From Anoxybacillus sp. J5B_2022 (GTDB taxonomy: Bacteria; Bacillota; Bacilli; Bacillales; Anoxybacillaceae), in the NCBI RefSeq assembly GCF_026847645.1, contig NZ_JAPSMC010000013.1, forward strand, positions 1 to 63,123: DNA of 63,123 nucleotides, in the 5' to 3' direction. Every line of letters begins with the position of its first letter. Positions within the stretch are counted from its first letter, which is position 1. Below, one piece after another: positions 7,891 through 16,486 of this stretch. The translations under genes were made by a program, and so were the position numbers. A model generated the notes under the pieces. The model did no database searches and was not told the origin of the DNA. It saw only the letters and a list, made by a program, of their open reading frames with translations.

Positions 7891-7944
7891 TTGACAAATA
7901 GATACTACTATATGATAATAAATATCGAATTAAAATTATTATAA
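7891..7944 (+). promoter_or_regulatory. ahpCF promoter with PerR-like operator
   Basis: TTGACA (7891-7896) and GATAAT (7914-7919) are separated by exactly 17 bases. Just downstream, 7930-7944 (TTAAAATTATTATAA) matches the Bacillus PerR box TTATAATNATTATAA at 13 of 14 defined positions and covers the expected transcription start. This predicts peroxide-inducible repression by PerR, as known for ahpC in B. subtilis. Confidence 0.85.
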
Positions 7945-7980
7945 TTTGAACAACCACTATTCTTAGGAGGTAGATGAGCA

Positions 7981-8544
7981 ATGTCTTTAATCGGAAAACA
8001 AGTACAACCATTTAAAGCGATGGCGTATCATAACGGCCAATTCGTCGAGGTAACAGACGAAAATTTCAAAGGAAAATGGAGCGTCGTTTGCTTCTATCCA
8101 GCAGACTTCACATTCGTATGCCCAACAGAATTGGAAGACCTGCAAAACGAATACGCAACATTAAAAGAACTTGGCGTGGAAGTATACTCTGTTTCGACAG
8201 ATACACATTTCACACATAAAGCATGGCACGATACATCGCCAGCCATCAGCAAAATCGAATACGTGATGATCGGCGACCCTTCACAAAAATTATCGCGCAT
8301 GTTTGATGTGCTTGATGAAGAAACAGGCCTTGCGCAACGCGGTACGTTCATTATCGATCCAGACGGTGTCGTGCAAGCGGTAGAAATTAACGCTGACGGT
8401 ATCGGCCGTGACGCAAGCACAATCGTAAACAAAATTAAAGCAGCACAATACGTGCGCAACCATCCAGGCGAAGTTTGCCCAGCAAAATGGCAAGAAGGTG
8501 CAGAAACGCTTAAGCCAAGCCTTGATCTTGTAGGCAAAATTTAA
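7981..8544 (+). CDS. ahpC: Alkyl hydroperoxide reductase peroxiredoxin subunit AhpC
   Basis: 187 residues, full length for a typical 2-Cys peroxiredoxin. The peroxidatic cysteine is C47 in FTFVCPTE and the resolving cysteine C166 in GEVCPAKW. It reduces hydrogen peroxide, organic peroxides and peroxynitrite in the cytoplasm and is recycled by AhpF, encoded 13 bases downstream. An AGGAGG site precedes ATG 7981. The PerR-like box upstream indicates peroxide control. Confidence 0.98.
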   Translation: MSLIGKQVQPFKAMAYHNGQFVEVTDENFKGKWSVVCFYPADFTFVCPTELEDLQNEYATLKELGVEVYSVSTDTHFTHKAWHDTSPAISKIEYVMIGDPSQKLSRMFDVLDEETGLAQRGTFIIDPDGVVQAVEINADGIGRDASTIVNKIKAAQYVRNHPGEVCPAKWQEGAETLKPSLDLVGKI

Positions 8545-8557
8545 GGAGGCTTATGCG

Positions 8558-10087
8558 ATGATATTGGATGCTGAAATTAAAGCCCAATTAGCCCAATATC
8601 TACAATTAATGGAAAATGACATTGTGCTAAAAGTGAGCGCGGGAGACGATCAAGTTTCCCGCGACATGCTTGCTTTAGTCGATGAATTAGCGACAATGTC
8701 ATCGAAAATTAAAGTAGAGAAAACAAGGCTAGAAAGAACGCCAAGCTTTAGCGTCAATCGGATTGGCGAAGACACCGGAGTAACATTCGCCGGTGTTCCT
8801 TTAGGGCACGAGTTTACGTCATTAGTGCTCGCGTTGCTTCAAGTAAGCGGAAGACCGCCAAAAGTCGATCAAGCGGTCATTGACCAAATTAAAAACATCA
8901 AAGGCACTTATCATTTTGAATCTTACGTTAGCTTAACGTGCCATAATTGCCCAGATGTCGTTCAAGCATTAAACGTCATGAGCGTTTTAAATCCGAATAT
9001 TTCGCATACGATGATCGATGGGGCAGCATTTAAAGATGAAGTCGAACAAAAAGGTATTATGGCCGTGCCAACGGTCTTTTTAAATGGCGAACCGTTCGCT
9101 AGCGGTCGCATGTCGCTTGAGGAAATTCTCGCAAAATTGGGAAGTACGCCAGATGCCTCTGCGTTTGCTGAAAAAGAACCGTTTGATGTGCTTGTTGTCG
9201 GCGGCGGACCTGCGGGGGCAACGGCCGCAATTTATGCGGCGCGTAAAGGCATTCGCACAGGCATTGTTGCCGAGCGCTTTGGCGGACAAATTTTAGATAC
9301 GTTAGGCATCGAAAACTTCATTAGCGTCAAATATACAGAAGGTCCGAAGCTCGCCGCAAGCCTTGAAGAACATGTGAAACATTACAACGTCGACATTATG
9401 AACTTGCAGCGTGCGAAACGGTTAGAAAAGAAAGACTTGATTGAAGTGGAGCTAGAAAACGGCGCGGTGTTAAAAAGTAAAACGGTGATTCTCGCTACAG
9501 GCGCGCGTTGGCGCAACCTTGGCGTACCTGGAGAAGCCGAGTTTAAAAACAAAGGAGTGGCTTACTGCCCGCATTGTGACGGTCCGTTGTTTGAAGGAAA
9601 ACATGTCGCGGTCATTGGCGGCGGTAACTCTGGTATCGAAGCAGCGATTGACCTTGCAGGAATTGCCAAACATGTCACCGTTCTTGAATTTGCGCCAGAA
9701 TTAAAGGCGGACGCTGTGTTACAAGACCGCCTGTACAGCTTGCCGAACGTGACGGTCATCAAAAATGCGCAAACGAAAGAAATTACCGGTACAGATAAAG
9801 TGAATGGCATCACATATATTGATCGCGCAACAGGCGAAGAGCACCATATTGAGCTCCAAGGGGTATTCGTGCAAATCGGTCTTGTACCGAATACCGAATG
9901 GCTAGAAGGAGTCGTCGAACGCAATCGTTTCGGTGAAATTATTGTCGACAAACGCGGTGCGACAAACGTCCCAGGCGTGTTTGCGGCAGGGGACTGCACC
10001 GACAGTGCATACAAACAAATTATTATTTCGATGGGGTCAGGCGCTACTGCCGCATTAGGGGCGTTTGACTATCTCATTCGAAATTAA
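8558..10087 (+). CDS. ahpF: Alkyl hydroperoxide reductase flavoprotein subunit AhpF
   Basis: 509 residues, the full AhpF architecture: N-terminal double thioredoxin-like domain with redox pair C128/C131 (LTCHNCPD), FAD-binding motif GGGPAG at 215-220, the second redox pair C337/C340 (AYCPHCDG), an NAD(P)H-binding GGGNSG motif near 355 and a C-terminal FAD segment ([10 protein letters not shown]). It passes electrons from NADH through FAD and the two disulfides to AhpC. It is read from the ahpC transcript and followed by a strong terminator. Confidence 0.98.
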   Translation: MILDAEIKAQLAQYLQLMENDIVLKVSAGDDQVSRDMLALVDELATMSSKIKVEKTRLERTPSFSVNRIGEDTGVTFAGVPLGHEFTSLVLALLQVSGRPPKVDQAVIDQIKNIKGTYHFESYVSLTCHNCPDVVQALNVMSVLNPNISHTMIDGAAFKDEVEQKGIMAVPTVFLNGEPFASGRMSLEEILAKLGSTPDASAFAEKEPFDVLVVGGGPAGATAAIYAARKGIRTGIVAERFGGQILDTLGIENFISVKYTEGPKLAASLEEHVKHYNVDIMNLQRAKRLEKKDLIEVELENGAVLKSKTVILATGARWRNLGVPGEAEFKNKGVAYCPHCDGPLFEGKHVAVIGGGNSGIEAAIDLAGIAKHVTVLEFAPELKADAVLQDRLYSLPNVTVIKNAQTKEITGTDKVNGITYIDRATGEEHHIELQGVFVQIGLVPNTEWLEGVVERNRFGEIIVDKRGATNVPGVFAAGDCTDSAYKQIIISMGSGATAALGAFDYLIRN

Positions 10088-10100
10088 ATATTTATTGTTC

Positions 10101-10133
10101 AGAGAGCCACATCACAATGATGGCTCTCTTTTT
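10101..10133 (+). terminator. Rho-independent terminator of ahpCF
   Basis: AGAGAGCCA (10101-10109) pairs with TGGCTCTCT (10121-10129), followed by a run of seven T. Confidence 0.9.
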
Positions 10134-10298
10134 TTGGAAAGATGGGCGTAAGGACGAGCATATCGCATTTGCCGGAATTTTAACTGCGGATATGTATCTT
10201 TGTATTGTCTAAAGTCGCATAGTGGAGGGGAACTTTACCTTCATTACCATGCGTTTTGTCTTATGTTATATAAAAAAGCATTGCTTAGTCTACTATAA

Positions 10299-10325
10299 AG
10301 GGCACTTTATTTGGTGCTCTTTTTT
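10299..10325 (+). terminator. Second terminator-like hairpin in the 400-bp ahpF-sdpR gap
   Basis: AGGGCAC (10299-10305) pairs with GTGCTCT (10314-10320) with one G-T pair, followed by T6. The stretch from 10134 to 10298 holds no gene that I can recognise. Confidence 0.6.
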
Positions 10326-10372
10326 ATGCCGTGATTAAAAATAGGAAGACAGGTGATGTCGTGGAAAAACGA

Positions 10373-10469
10373 TTGACATACAAACACGTTATGGAATATC
10401 ATGTAATTAGAAATTTATCTAAATATCTAATTTTTTGATCGATATTTAGAAATTTGTCTAAATATCTAA
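10373..10469 (+). promoter_or_regulatory. sdpR-sdpI promoter with two tandem operators
   Basis: TTGACA (10373-10378), an 18-base spacer and TATCAT (10397-10402) form a promoter. Two 24-bp direct copies differing at one base follow at 10407-10430 and 10446-10469, centre spacing 39 bp. Each has the imperfect palindromic form TTAGA-N14-TCTAA. This is a plausible double operator for the ArsR-type repressor encoded immediately downstream (autoregulation). Confidence 0.75.
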
Positions 10470-10488
10470 AAGAAAGTTGGTGATCGTG

Positions 10489-10764
10489 ATGTCGTTTAAT
10501 GAGGCGTTTAAAGCGATTGCGGATCCGAATCGTAGGAAAATTCTTTCACTCCTTAAAAAAGGGGACTTGACGGCAGGGGAAATTGCTGACCATTTTGCGA
10601 TGCAAAAGCCGAGCGTCTCTCATCATTTAAAAATATTAAAGCAAGCGGACTTAATTGAAGACCGGCGCGTCGGCCAGCATATTTACTATTCATTAAATAC
10701 GACCGTTTTCCAAGACTTAATGAGCTGGTTTTACGATATATTACAAAAAGAAGGTGAACAATGA
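10489..10764 (+). CDS. sdpR: ArsR-family autorepressor, SdpR type
   Basis: 91 residues, almost entirely a winged helix: FKAIADPNRRKILSLLKKGD, the LTAGEIADHFAMQKPSVSHHLKIL recognition helix and the wing DRRVGQHIYYSLN. No cysteine metal site is present, which fits the SdpR branch rather than metal sensors. It overlaps an SdpI-family membrane gene by 4 bases. In B. subtilis, SdpI captures SdpR at the membrane when the toxin SDP is present, relieving autorepression. The same circuit is inferred. ATG 10489 was preferred to the TTG at 10477. Confidence 0.85.
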   Translation: MSFNEAFKAIADPNRRKILSLLKKGDLTAGEIADHFAMQKPSVSHHLKILKQADLIEDRRVGQHIYYSLNTTVFQDLMSWFYDILQKEGEQ

Positions 10765-11390
10765 TGAAGAAAAACGTGTTCGTCATCAGTTTAATTGTAT
10801 GTAGTTATGTTGTGAGCTTCGTGGCGATTCCGTATTTGCCAAACGAGGTAGCGATTCATTGGAACGCCACCGGAGAAGCAGACGGCTTTGCGAACAAATG
10901 GTGGGGAGCGCTTTTATTTCCGCTTTTTTTAACAGGGATCGTTGTGTTGTTGGCCGCCCTCCCGAAATTAGATCCGAGAAAAGAAAATTACGAGAAGTTT
11001 CAAGGGGTATATCGTCTTTTTTTAAACGTGCTCGTCACTTTCTTTTTCACGCTTCATCTCGGTACGCTTGCATACAATGTCGGGATTCCTGTTCAAATTG
11101 ACCTATTTGTTCCGATTGGAATAGGAGTATTATTTATTGTCCTTGGAAACTATCTACCAAAAATTAAACCGAACTATTTCATCGGCATTCGCACGCCATG
11201 GACGTTGGAAAATGAAACGGTCTGGCAAAAAACGCACCGCCTTGGCGGCAAAGTATTTGTCATGATGGGCGTGTTGATGATGTTCACCGCATTTGTAGCG
11301 AATGCATGGCGTTTTGTTTTATTTATGATCATCGTATTTGTCGGCACGATTTATATCGTTATACAGTCGTATGTATTTTCGCGTAAATGA
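10761..11390 (+). CDS. sdpI: SdpI-family membrane immunity/signal protein
   Basis: 209 residues with about six membrane segments. A DUF1648 domain comes first (PYLPNEVAIHWNATGEADGFANKWWG, the family signature), then the SdpI domain with NYFIGIRTPWTLENETVWQKTHRLGG. B. subtilis SdpI gives immunity to the SDP killing peptide and sequesters SdpR. No sdpABC toxin genes are in this window, so this would be an orphan immunity/sensor pair. The start overlaps sdpR (ATGATG; either ATG possible). Confidence 0.85.
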   Translation: MMKKNVFVISLIVCSYVVSFVAIPYLPNEVAIHWNATGEADGFANKWWGALLFPLFLTGIVVLLAALPKLDPRKENYEKFQGVYRLFLNVLVTFFFTLHLGTLAYNVGIPVQIDLFVPIGIGVLFIVLGNYLPKIKPNYFIGIRTPWTLENETVWQKTHRLGGKVFVMMGVLMMFTAFVANAWRFVLFMIIVFVGTIYIVIQSYVFSRK

Positions 11391-11508
11391 AGAGGAGATC
11401 GTTAGTTATTTATTTTCATTTTGCGTGCCGTTGAGTGAATAGGGGCGCAGTTCGCAATAGAAGCGGCTTCAAAAGGAAAGTATAATGGAGTAAAAAAGGA
11501 GTGATTTC

Positions 11509-12072
11509 GTGAGCATCGCTAACCAACGTTGGATGTCGTTGGAGGAGTATTATAAATTAAAAGAGGCAACAGATAAACGGTTGGAATATATGAATGGGGT
11601 TGTATGTATGACCCCTTCACCGTCTACAAAGCATCAGCGAATATCTGGGCGCATGTACGTCGAACTTTTTCACTTTTTTGAAGGAACAGATTGTGAAGTG
11701 TTTCATGCCCCATTTGATGTTGAGTTGTACAGCCATGAGATTGACGAAAAACATATTGTCATTCCTGATTTATGCGTCATTTGTGATAAAGAAGGGCTAC
11801 AAGATCAAAAATATGTCGGTGTGCCTACATGGATCATAGAAATTTTAAGTCCATCCAATCAAGCGCATGATTTAGTTTTTAAGCTAAATATTTATATGCG
11901 CTATGGAGTAAAAGAATATTGGATTGTCAATCCGATGCTAAATAGCATACAAGTGTATGCGCTAAACGAACAAGGTCAATACGACCAGATGGAAGTGATC
12001 AAGGAAAAAGGAAACATATGTTCATCTGTTTTTCCCGCATTTTCGCTTGATGTAACAAAGATTTTTAGTTAG
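11509..12072 (+). CDS. Uma2-family (DUF820) PD-(D/E)XK endonuclease-like protein
   Basis: 187 residues from GTG 11509, which has AAGGAGTG seven bases upstream. Motifs: RLEYMNGVVCMTPSPSTKHQRI, FDVELY, VIPDLCVICD, VPTWIIEILSPSN and VKEYWIVNP, the expected Uma2 core with D and E-I-L metal-site positions. Biological role unknown. It is monocistronic with its own TATAAT-like promoter (about 11482) and a hairpin downstream. It is the second Uma2 gene in the window. Confidence 0.85.
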   Translation: MSIANQRWMSLEEYYKLKEATDKRLEYMNGVVCMTPSPSTKHQRISGRMYVELFHFFEGTDCEVFHAPFDVELYSHEIDEKHIVIPDLCVICDKEGLQDQKYVGVPTWIIEILSPSNQAHDLVFKLNIYMRYGVKEYWIVNPMLNSIQVYALNEQGQYDQMEVIKEKGNICSSVFPAFSLDVTKIFS

Positions 12073-12077
12073 TTGTG

Positions 12078-12116
12078 ACATACACAAGGGTTTTATCGAA
12101 AAGTTCTTGTGTATGT
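12078..12116 (+). terminator. Hairpin after the second Uma2 gene
   Basis: ACATACACAAG (12078-12088) is exactly complementary to CTTGTGTATGT (12106-12116). The T run is short, so termination efficiency is uncertain. Confidence 0.55.
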
Positions 12117-12162
12117 TTGATCTTTCATGGAGAATGATTAGTTTCACGAGGAGGATGGATAA

Positions 12163-13080
12163 ATGAAACAACTCCATATTGGAAAATCTGGTCTAATGGC
12201 TTCGGAAATCGTGCTAGGGTGCATGAGAATTGCGAATATGTCGGTTTCAGAACTGTCGCGTTATGTAGACGAAGCGCTCGAAGCAGGAATTACGATGTTT
12301 GACCACGCGGATATTTATGGCAAAGGGCGTTGCGAAGAGTTGTTTGGTGAAGTGCTCGCCTCTCGCCCTGATTTGCGTGAACGCATCCACATTCAAAGTA
12401 AATGTTCGATTCGTGATGGCTATTACGATCTTTCGAAAGAACATATTTTAACTTCGGTAGATGGGATTTTACAACGGCTTCAAACCGACTATTTAGATAT
12501 TTTGCTTCTTCACCGACCAGATACATTAATGGAACCAGAAGAAGTGGCGGAGGCGTTTGAACGATTATATACAAATGGAAAAGTTCGCTATTTCGGGGTG
12601 AGCAACTTTAACAGCATGCAAATCGAGCTGTTACAAGCATATGTCAAACAGCCGATTATCGCCAATCAAATGCAGTTTAGCATTATGCACGCGAATTTAG
12701 TGACGAGCGGCATTCAAGCAAACACGTTATTTGAAGGGGCGATTAACCGCGACGGACATATTTTAGAATATTGTCGTCTAAAAAATATCACCATCCAAGC
12801 GTGGTCCCCGTTTCAATACGGCTTTTTTGAAGGAGTTTTCATTGACAACGAGAAATTTCCGGAAGTCAATGAAGTACTCGGACGGCTAGCCGAGGAAAAA
12901 GGAGTAAGTAAATCAGCGATAGCGGTCGCTTGGATTTTACGGCACCCGGCGAACATGCAAGTCATCATTGGCACAACAAATACCGCTCGTTTAAAAGACA
13001 TTTGCCAAGCGAGTAACGTACAGCTCTCCCGAAAAGAATGGTACGACATTTACCGCGCGGCAGGGCATCGGCTGCCGTGA
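12163..13080 (+). CDS. Aldo/keto reductase family oxidoreductase (YdhF-like)
   Basis: 305 residues of TIM-barrel AKR type: LGCMRI near the start, the catalytic-region DHADIYGKGRCEELFG (D and Y of the tetrad), LLLHRPDTLMEPEEVAEAF with the active-site His, GKVRYFGVSNF and the C-terminal IIGTTNTARL nucleotide-binding loop. It probably reduces carbonyl compounds with NADPH. It is closest in style to the E. coli YdhF subgroup. The substrate is unknown. It is monocistronic with a GAGGAGG site. Confidence 0.88.
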   Translation: MKQLHIGKSGLMASEIVLGCMRIANMSVSELSRYVDEALEAGITMFDHADIYGKGRCEELFGEVLASRPDLRERIHIQSKCSIRDGYYDLSKEHILTSVDGILQRLQTDYLDILLLHRPDTLMEPEEVAEAFERLYTNGKVRYFGVSNFNSMQIELLQAYVKQPIIANQMQFSIMHANLVTSGIQANTLFEGAINRDGHILEYCRLKNITIQAWSPFQYGFFEGVFIDNEKFPEVNEVLGRLAEEKGVSKSAIAVAWILRHPANMQVIIGTTNTARLKDICQASNVQLSRKEWYDIYRAAGHRLP

Positions 13081-13197
13081 GATTTGACCTAATCGTAACA
13101 CAACCGAAAAACTAGTAGTAGTGAGAGGTATTTTCTTATGTTTAGTAGAATATTTTAATAAAGTTACTTTTTTTAAGACGTGAGGAGGGCGAGCAGG

Positions 13198-13512
13198 ATG
13201 ATTGTAACGACTACAAATAACATTGAAGGAAAAGAAATTGAAGAATATTTAGGAATCGTTGCAGGTGAAGTGATATTAGGTGCGAATGTCGTACGTGATT
13301 TTTTAGCCAGCATCACTGATATTATTGGCGGACGAAGCGGAACGTATGAAAGCAAACTTGCAGAAGGACGAGAAATGGCAGTACGAGAGATGGTAAGTAA
13401 AGCCAAAAACATGGGAGCCAACGCCGTTATTGGTGTGGATCTTGATTTTGAAACATTAAGAGACGGCATGATGATGTGCATCGCAACCGGAACAGCGGTA
13501 AAAATAAAATAA
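13198..13512 (+). CDS. YbjQ/UPF0145 family protein
   Basis: 104 residues: [20 protein letters not shown], the ADVRD-like [20 protein letters not shown] segment and [13 protein letters not shown], the hallmarks of the heavy-metal-binding-domain/YbjQ family that forms pentamers. Its function is unknown. ATG 13198 fits the conserved family N-terminus and has GGAGG upstream; an in-frame GTG at 13180 would include the ribosome-binding site itself. Confidence 0.85.
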   Translation: MIVTTTNNIEGKEIEEYLGIVAGEVILGANVVRDFLASITDIIGGRSGTYESKLAEGREMAVREMVSKAKNMGANAVIGVDLDFETLRDGMMMCIATGTAVKIK

Positions 13513-13555
13513 TAGCCGCTTGTTGTTTTTGATGAATTCGAATGAAACGTGAATT

Positions 13556-13582
13556 AGAGCCGGGGTGTCCGGCTCTTTTTTA
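13556..13582 (+). terminator. Rho-independent terminator after ybjQ-like gene
   Basis: AGAGCCGG (13556-13563) pairs with CCGGCTCT (13569-13576), followed by T6. Confidence 0.9.
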
Positions 13583-13689
13583 TTTTTACCAATTTTCTCG
13601 TAGATGAACATGAATGAATTATGTATTTTCGATAAATCGTGCTAAAATAAAGGTTGGTTGCGATTGCATTTTGTGCTGGAGGATGAAAC

Positions 13690-15378
13690 ATGACAACGAC
13701 GACGAAGATCAAGACGGATATTGAAATTGCTCAAGAAACGAAACTAAAGCGTATTCAAGAAATTGCGAGCGAGCTCGATCTTTTAGAGGAAGAGTTCGAG
13801 CCGTACGGGCATTATAAAGCGAAAATTTCGCTTGAGGCGATGAAACGACTTTCGACGAAACAAGACGGCAAAGTCATTTTAGTCACGGCAATTAACCCAA
13901 CACCGGCAGGAGAAGGAAAATCGACCGTAACCGTCGGACTTGCTCAAGCGTTGCATAAACTCGGCAAAAAAGTCGTGGTTGCGATGCGGGAACCTTCTCT
14001 TGGTCCAACGATGGGAATAAAAGGCGGGGCGACAGGCGGAGGGTATTCACAAGTATTGCCGATGGAAGACATTAATCTTCACTTTACAGGCGATTTGCAT
14101 GCGATTACGACCGCGAATAATGCCTTAGCCACTTTCATCGATAACCATATTCATCAAGGAAACGAGCTACGAATCGATACGCGCCGCATCGTTTGGAAAC
14201 GAGCTCTTGATTTAAATGACCGTGCGCTGCGACGAGTAGTGGTCGGTTTAGGCGGACCGACGCAAGGCGTGCCGCGCGAGGACGGATTTGATATTACCGT
14301 TGCCTCTGAAATTATGGCGGTGTTTTGCTTAGCGACCGATTTACAAGATTTAAAACAACGTTTAGCAAAAATTGTTGTAGCGTATAACGTGGAGCGTCAG
14401 CCGGTAACAGTAGCTGACCTTGGCGTTGAAGGAGCGCTAACGCTTTTATTAAAAGATGCGATAAAGCCAAATTTAGTCCAAACAGTAGAACATGTACCTG
14501 CACTCGTGCACGGTGGGCCGTTTGCGAATATCGCTCATGGGTGCAATAGCGTCATCGCAACAAAAATGGCGCAAAAACTCGGAGAGTATGTCGTGACGGA
14601 GGCAGGGTTTGGCGCCGATTTAGGTGCGGAGAAGTTCTTGCATATAAAGGCGCGCATGGCCGGGATTCAACCAGCAGCGGTCGTCATTGTTGCGACGATT
14701 CGCGCATTAAAAATGCATGGCGGTGTGGCGAAACAACAGCTGTCGATCGAAAATGTCGAAGCGTTAAAAAAAGGATTAAGCAATTTAGAGAAACATATTG
14801 AAACGATTCAAGCGTTTGGGTTGCCGTTCATTGTGGCAATTAACCGTTTTATCACTGATACAGATAAAGAAATTCAAGCATTAACCGCATTTTGCGAAGA
14901 AAAAGGATACCCGGTATCGTTAACGGAAGTGTGGGAAAAAGGTGGAAACGGCGGAATCGATTTGGCGCGTAAAGTATTGGAAGTGGTGGAAAATACAACA
15001 AGCACCTACACCCCATTGTACGAATTGGACGAGCCAATTGCCGATAAAATTCAAAAAATCGCGCGCATTGTTTATGGCGCAAGCGACGTTTATTTTTCCG
15101 ACAAGGCGAAAAAACAAATCGAGCAATTTACATCGTTTGGTTGGAACAAGCTCCCGATTTGCATGGCAAAAACGCAATATTCGCTTTCCGATGACCCAAC
15201 AAAACTTGGACGACCAACCGATTTCACAATTACAGTACGCGAATTAAAACCGTCGATTGGTGCTGGTTTTCTCGTTGCCTTAACCGGCGATGTGATGACG
15301 ATGCCAGGATTGCCGAAACATCCAGCGGCATTGCACATGGATGTCGACGAACATGGAAACGCGCGCGGGCTGTTCTAA
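13690..15378 (+). CDS. fhs: Formate-tetrahydrofolate ligase
   Basis: 562 residues, full length. It joins formate to THF with ATP, giving 10-formyl-THF for purine and one-carbon metabolism. Diagnostic features are the P-loop TPAGEGKST (71-79), the following [32 protein letters not shown] and the C-terminal [19 protein letters not shown] 13690 has GGAGG upstream. It is monocistronic, bounded by terminators on both sides. Confidence 0.97.
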   Translation: MTTTTKIKTDIEIAQETKLKRIQEIASELDLLEEEFEPYGHYKAKISLEAMKRLSTKQDGKVILVTAINPTPAGEGKSTVTVGLAQALHKLGKKVVVAMREPSLGPTMGIKGGATGGGYSQVLPMEDINLHFTGDLHAITTANNALATFIDNHIHQGNELRIDTRRIVWKRALDLNDRALRRVVVGLGGPTQGVPREDGFDITVASEIMAVFCLATDLQDLKQRLAKIVVAYNVERQPVTVADLGVEGALTLLLKDAIKPNLVQTVEHVPALVHGGPFANIAHGCNSVIATKMAQKLGEYVVTEAGFGADLGAEKFLHIKARMAGIQPAAVVIVATIRALKMHGGVAKQQLSIENVEALKKGLSNLEKHIETIQAFGLPFIVAINRFITDTDKEIQALTAFCEEKGYPVSLTEVWEKGGNGGIDLARKVLEVVENTTSTYTPLYELDEPIADKIQKIARIVYGASDVYFSDKAKKQIEQFTSFGWNKLPICMAKTQYSLSDDPTKLGRPTDFTITVRELKPSIGAGFLVALTGDVMTMPGLPKHPAALHMDVDEHGNARGLF

Positions 15379-15429
15379 TGCGAAAAAAGCATAGTAATGG
15401 ACAGCTGCTCGGTTAGTAGCGCAAGAAGG

Positions 15430-15458
15430 GCGGGGGATTTATACCCCCCGCTTTCTTT
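15430..15458 (+). terminator. Terminator after fhs, shared with the convergent LysR gene
   Basis: GCGGGGG (15430-15436) pairs with CCCCCGC (15445-15451), followed by TTTCTTT on the plus strand. The cysL stop lies at 15439, inside the hairpin. Confidence 0.75.
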
Positions 15459-16326
15459 CTAATGCGTGAAGCAACACATGGACGTTCTTTTTGTTGGCCA
15501 TAATAGGGGAGTAAATGTAGGAAAACGTCCGGTGAAACGGCGGGTAGTTCAACCGAAGAACCGATAAATGTCCGTGATTAATGTCGCGCGCGACGACGCT
15601 GCGCGAAAGAAGCGACAGTGCGCTGCCAGCGATGAGCGCCTCTTTAATGCCTTGGTTGCTGCTGATGATCATGAGCGATTTTATTTTTAGCCCGTTCGAG
15701 CGAATAAAATGGTTAAAATATTCCCGCGTACCGGATCCGACTTCTCGTGTAATCCAAGCTTGATTTTGCAAATCCGCGATTGACACTTCCGCTTTGCCAA
15801 CAAGTTCGTGAGTATTGGACGCTACAATGACAAGCTCGTCTTGCATAAACGCATGGACAGACAGTTCTTTTTCGTTCGTCTGCCCTTCGATTAAGCCGAT
15901 GTCGGCTTGAAACGAGCGAACCAGTTCGACGATTTCTTTCGTATTGCCGATGACGACTTCTAGCTCAAGCTCTGGATAGTCGTTTTGCAGCTCAAATAAG
16001 AGCGGTGGCAAAATATATTCTCCAATCGTAAAACTAGCCCCGATTTTTAACGTTCCTTTGACGGAATGGTGGTGCTCTAAAATATCTTGTTTCGTCTGTT
16101 CATACAGAGCGATCATTTGCTTGGCACGGTCGTACAACATTTCTCCGGTCGGCGTCATTTGCAGCCGTTTTGGCGAGCGAACGAATAATTTCGTCTGAAA
16201 CTCTTTTTCTAAATTTTTAATGTGCAAACTAACGCTAGGTTGGGATAAATGAAGAAGTTCCGCTGTTTTCGTAAAATTTTTCACTTCGGCTAACGTCACA
16301 AACGTTTTTAATTCTTCGTAGTACAC
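15439..16326 (-). CDS. cysL: LysR-family regulator of sulfite reductase genes (CysL-like)
   Basis: 295 residues: LysR winged helix at the N-terminus (KNFTKTAELLHLSQPSVSLHIKNLEKEF, about 15-45) and a periplasmic-binding-like effector domain from about 90. It starts at GTG 16326 behind AAGGGGAG. The gene is divergent from cysJI with a 160-bp gap, the arrangement of B. subtilis cysL-cysJI, where CysL activates cysJI. The role as activator of the neighbouring operon is inferred from this layout. Confidence 0.85.
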   Translation of the reverse strand: MYYEELKTFVTLAEVKNFTKTAELLHLSQPSVSLHIKNLEKEFQTKLFVRSPKRLQMTPTGEMLYDRAKQMIALYEQTKQDILEHHHSVKGTLKIGASFTIGEYILPPLLFELQNDYPELELEVVIGNTKEIVELVRSFQADIGLIEGQTNEKELSVHAFMQDELVIVASNTHELVGKAEVSIADLQNQAWITREVGSGTREYFNHFIRSNGLKIKSLMIISSNQGIKEALIAGSALSLLSRSVVARDINHGHLSVLRLNYPPFHRTFSYIYSPIMANKKNVHVLLHALERKRGV

Positions 16327-16486
16327 GCCGCGCTCTCCCCTTAATTATTAAAGATATTAATAGATTTCATAATTTATATTTATTTTACTAATTTTCTGTT
16401 TTAGAGTAAAGTGTAGTAATAAACCACACTTAATTTATAGGAATAATAGAAATATAATCGATGGGAAGGCAAAGAGGTGAAGGTCG
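16327..16486 (+). promoter_or_regulatory. Divergent cysL/cysJ control region
   Basis: An AT-rich 160-bp gap with TATAAT at 16453-16458 and no good -35 at the right distance, as expected for an activator-dependent promoter. I could not single out a LysR-type T-N11-A site among many candidates. No SAM riboswitch or T-box leader is visible. Confidence 0.5.

Noticed and set aside
8094-8537. 147-codon antisense ORF within ahpC
   Set aside because: A shadow of the codon pattern of a highly expressed gene; no ribosome-binding site and no plausible product.
16327-16486. Possible SAM riboswitch or T-box leader before cysJI
   Set aside because: The gap is 160 bp, AT-rich, and shows no T-box motif, K-turn or terminator hairpin. 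Activator control by CysL explains it better.
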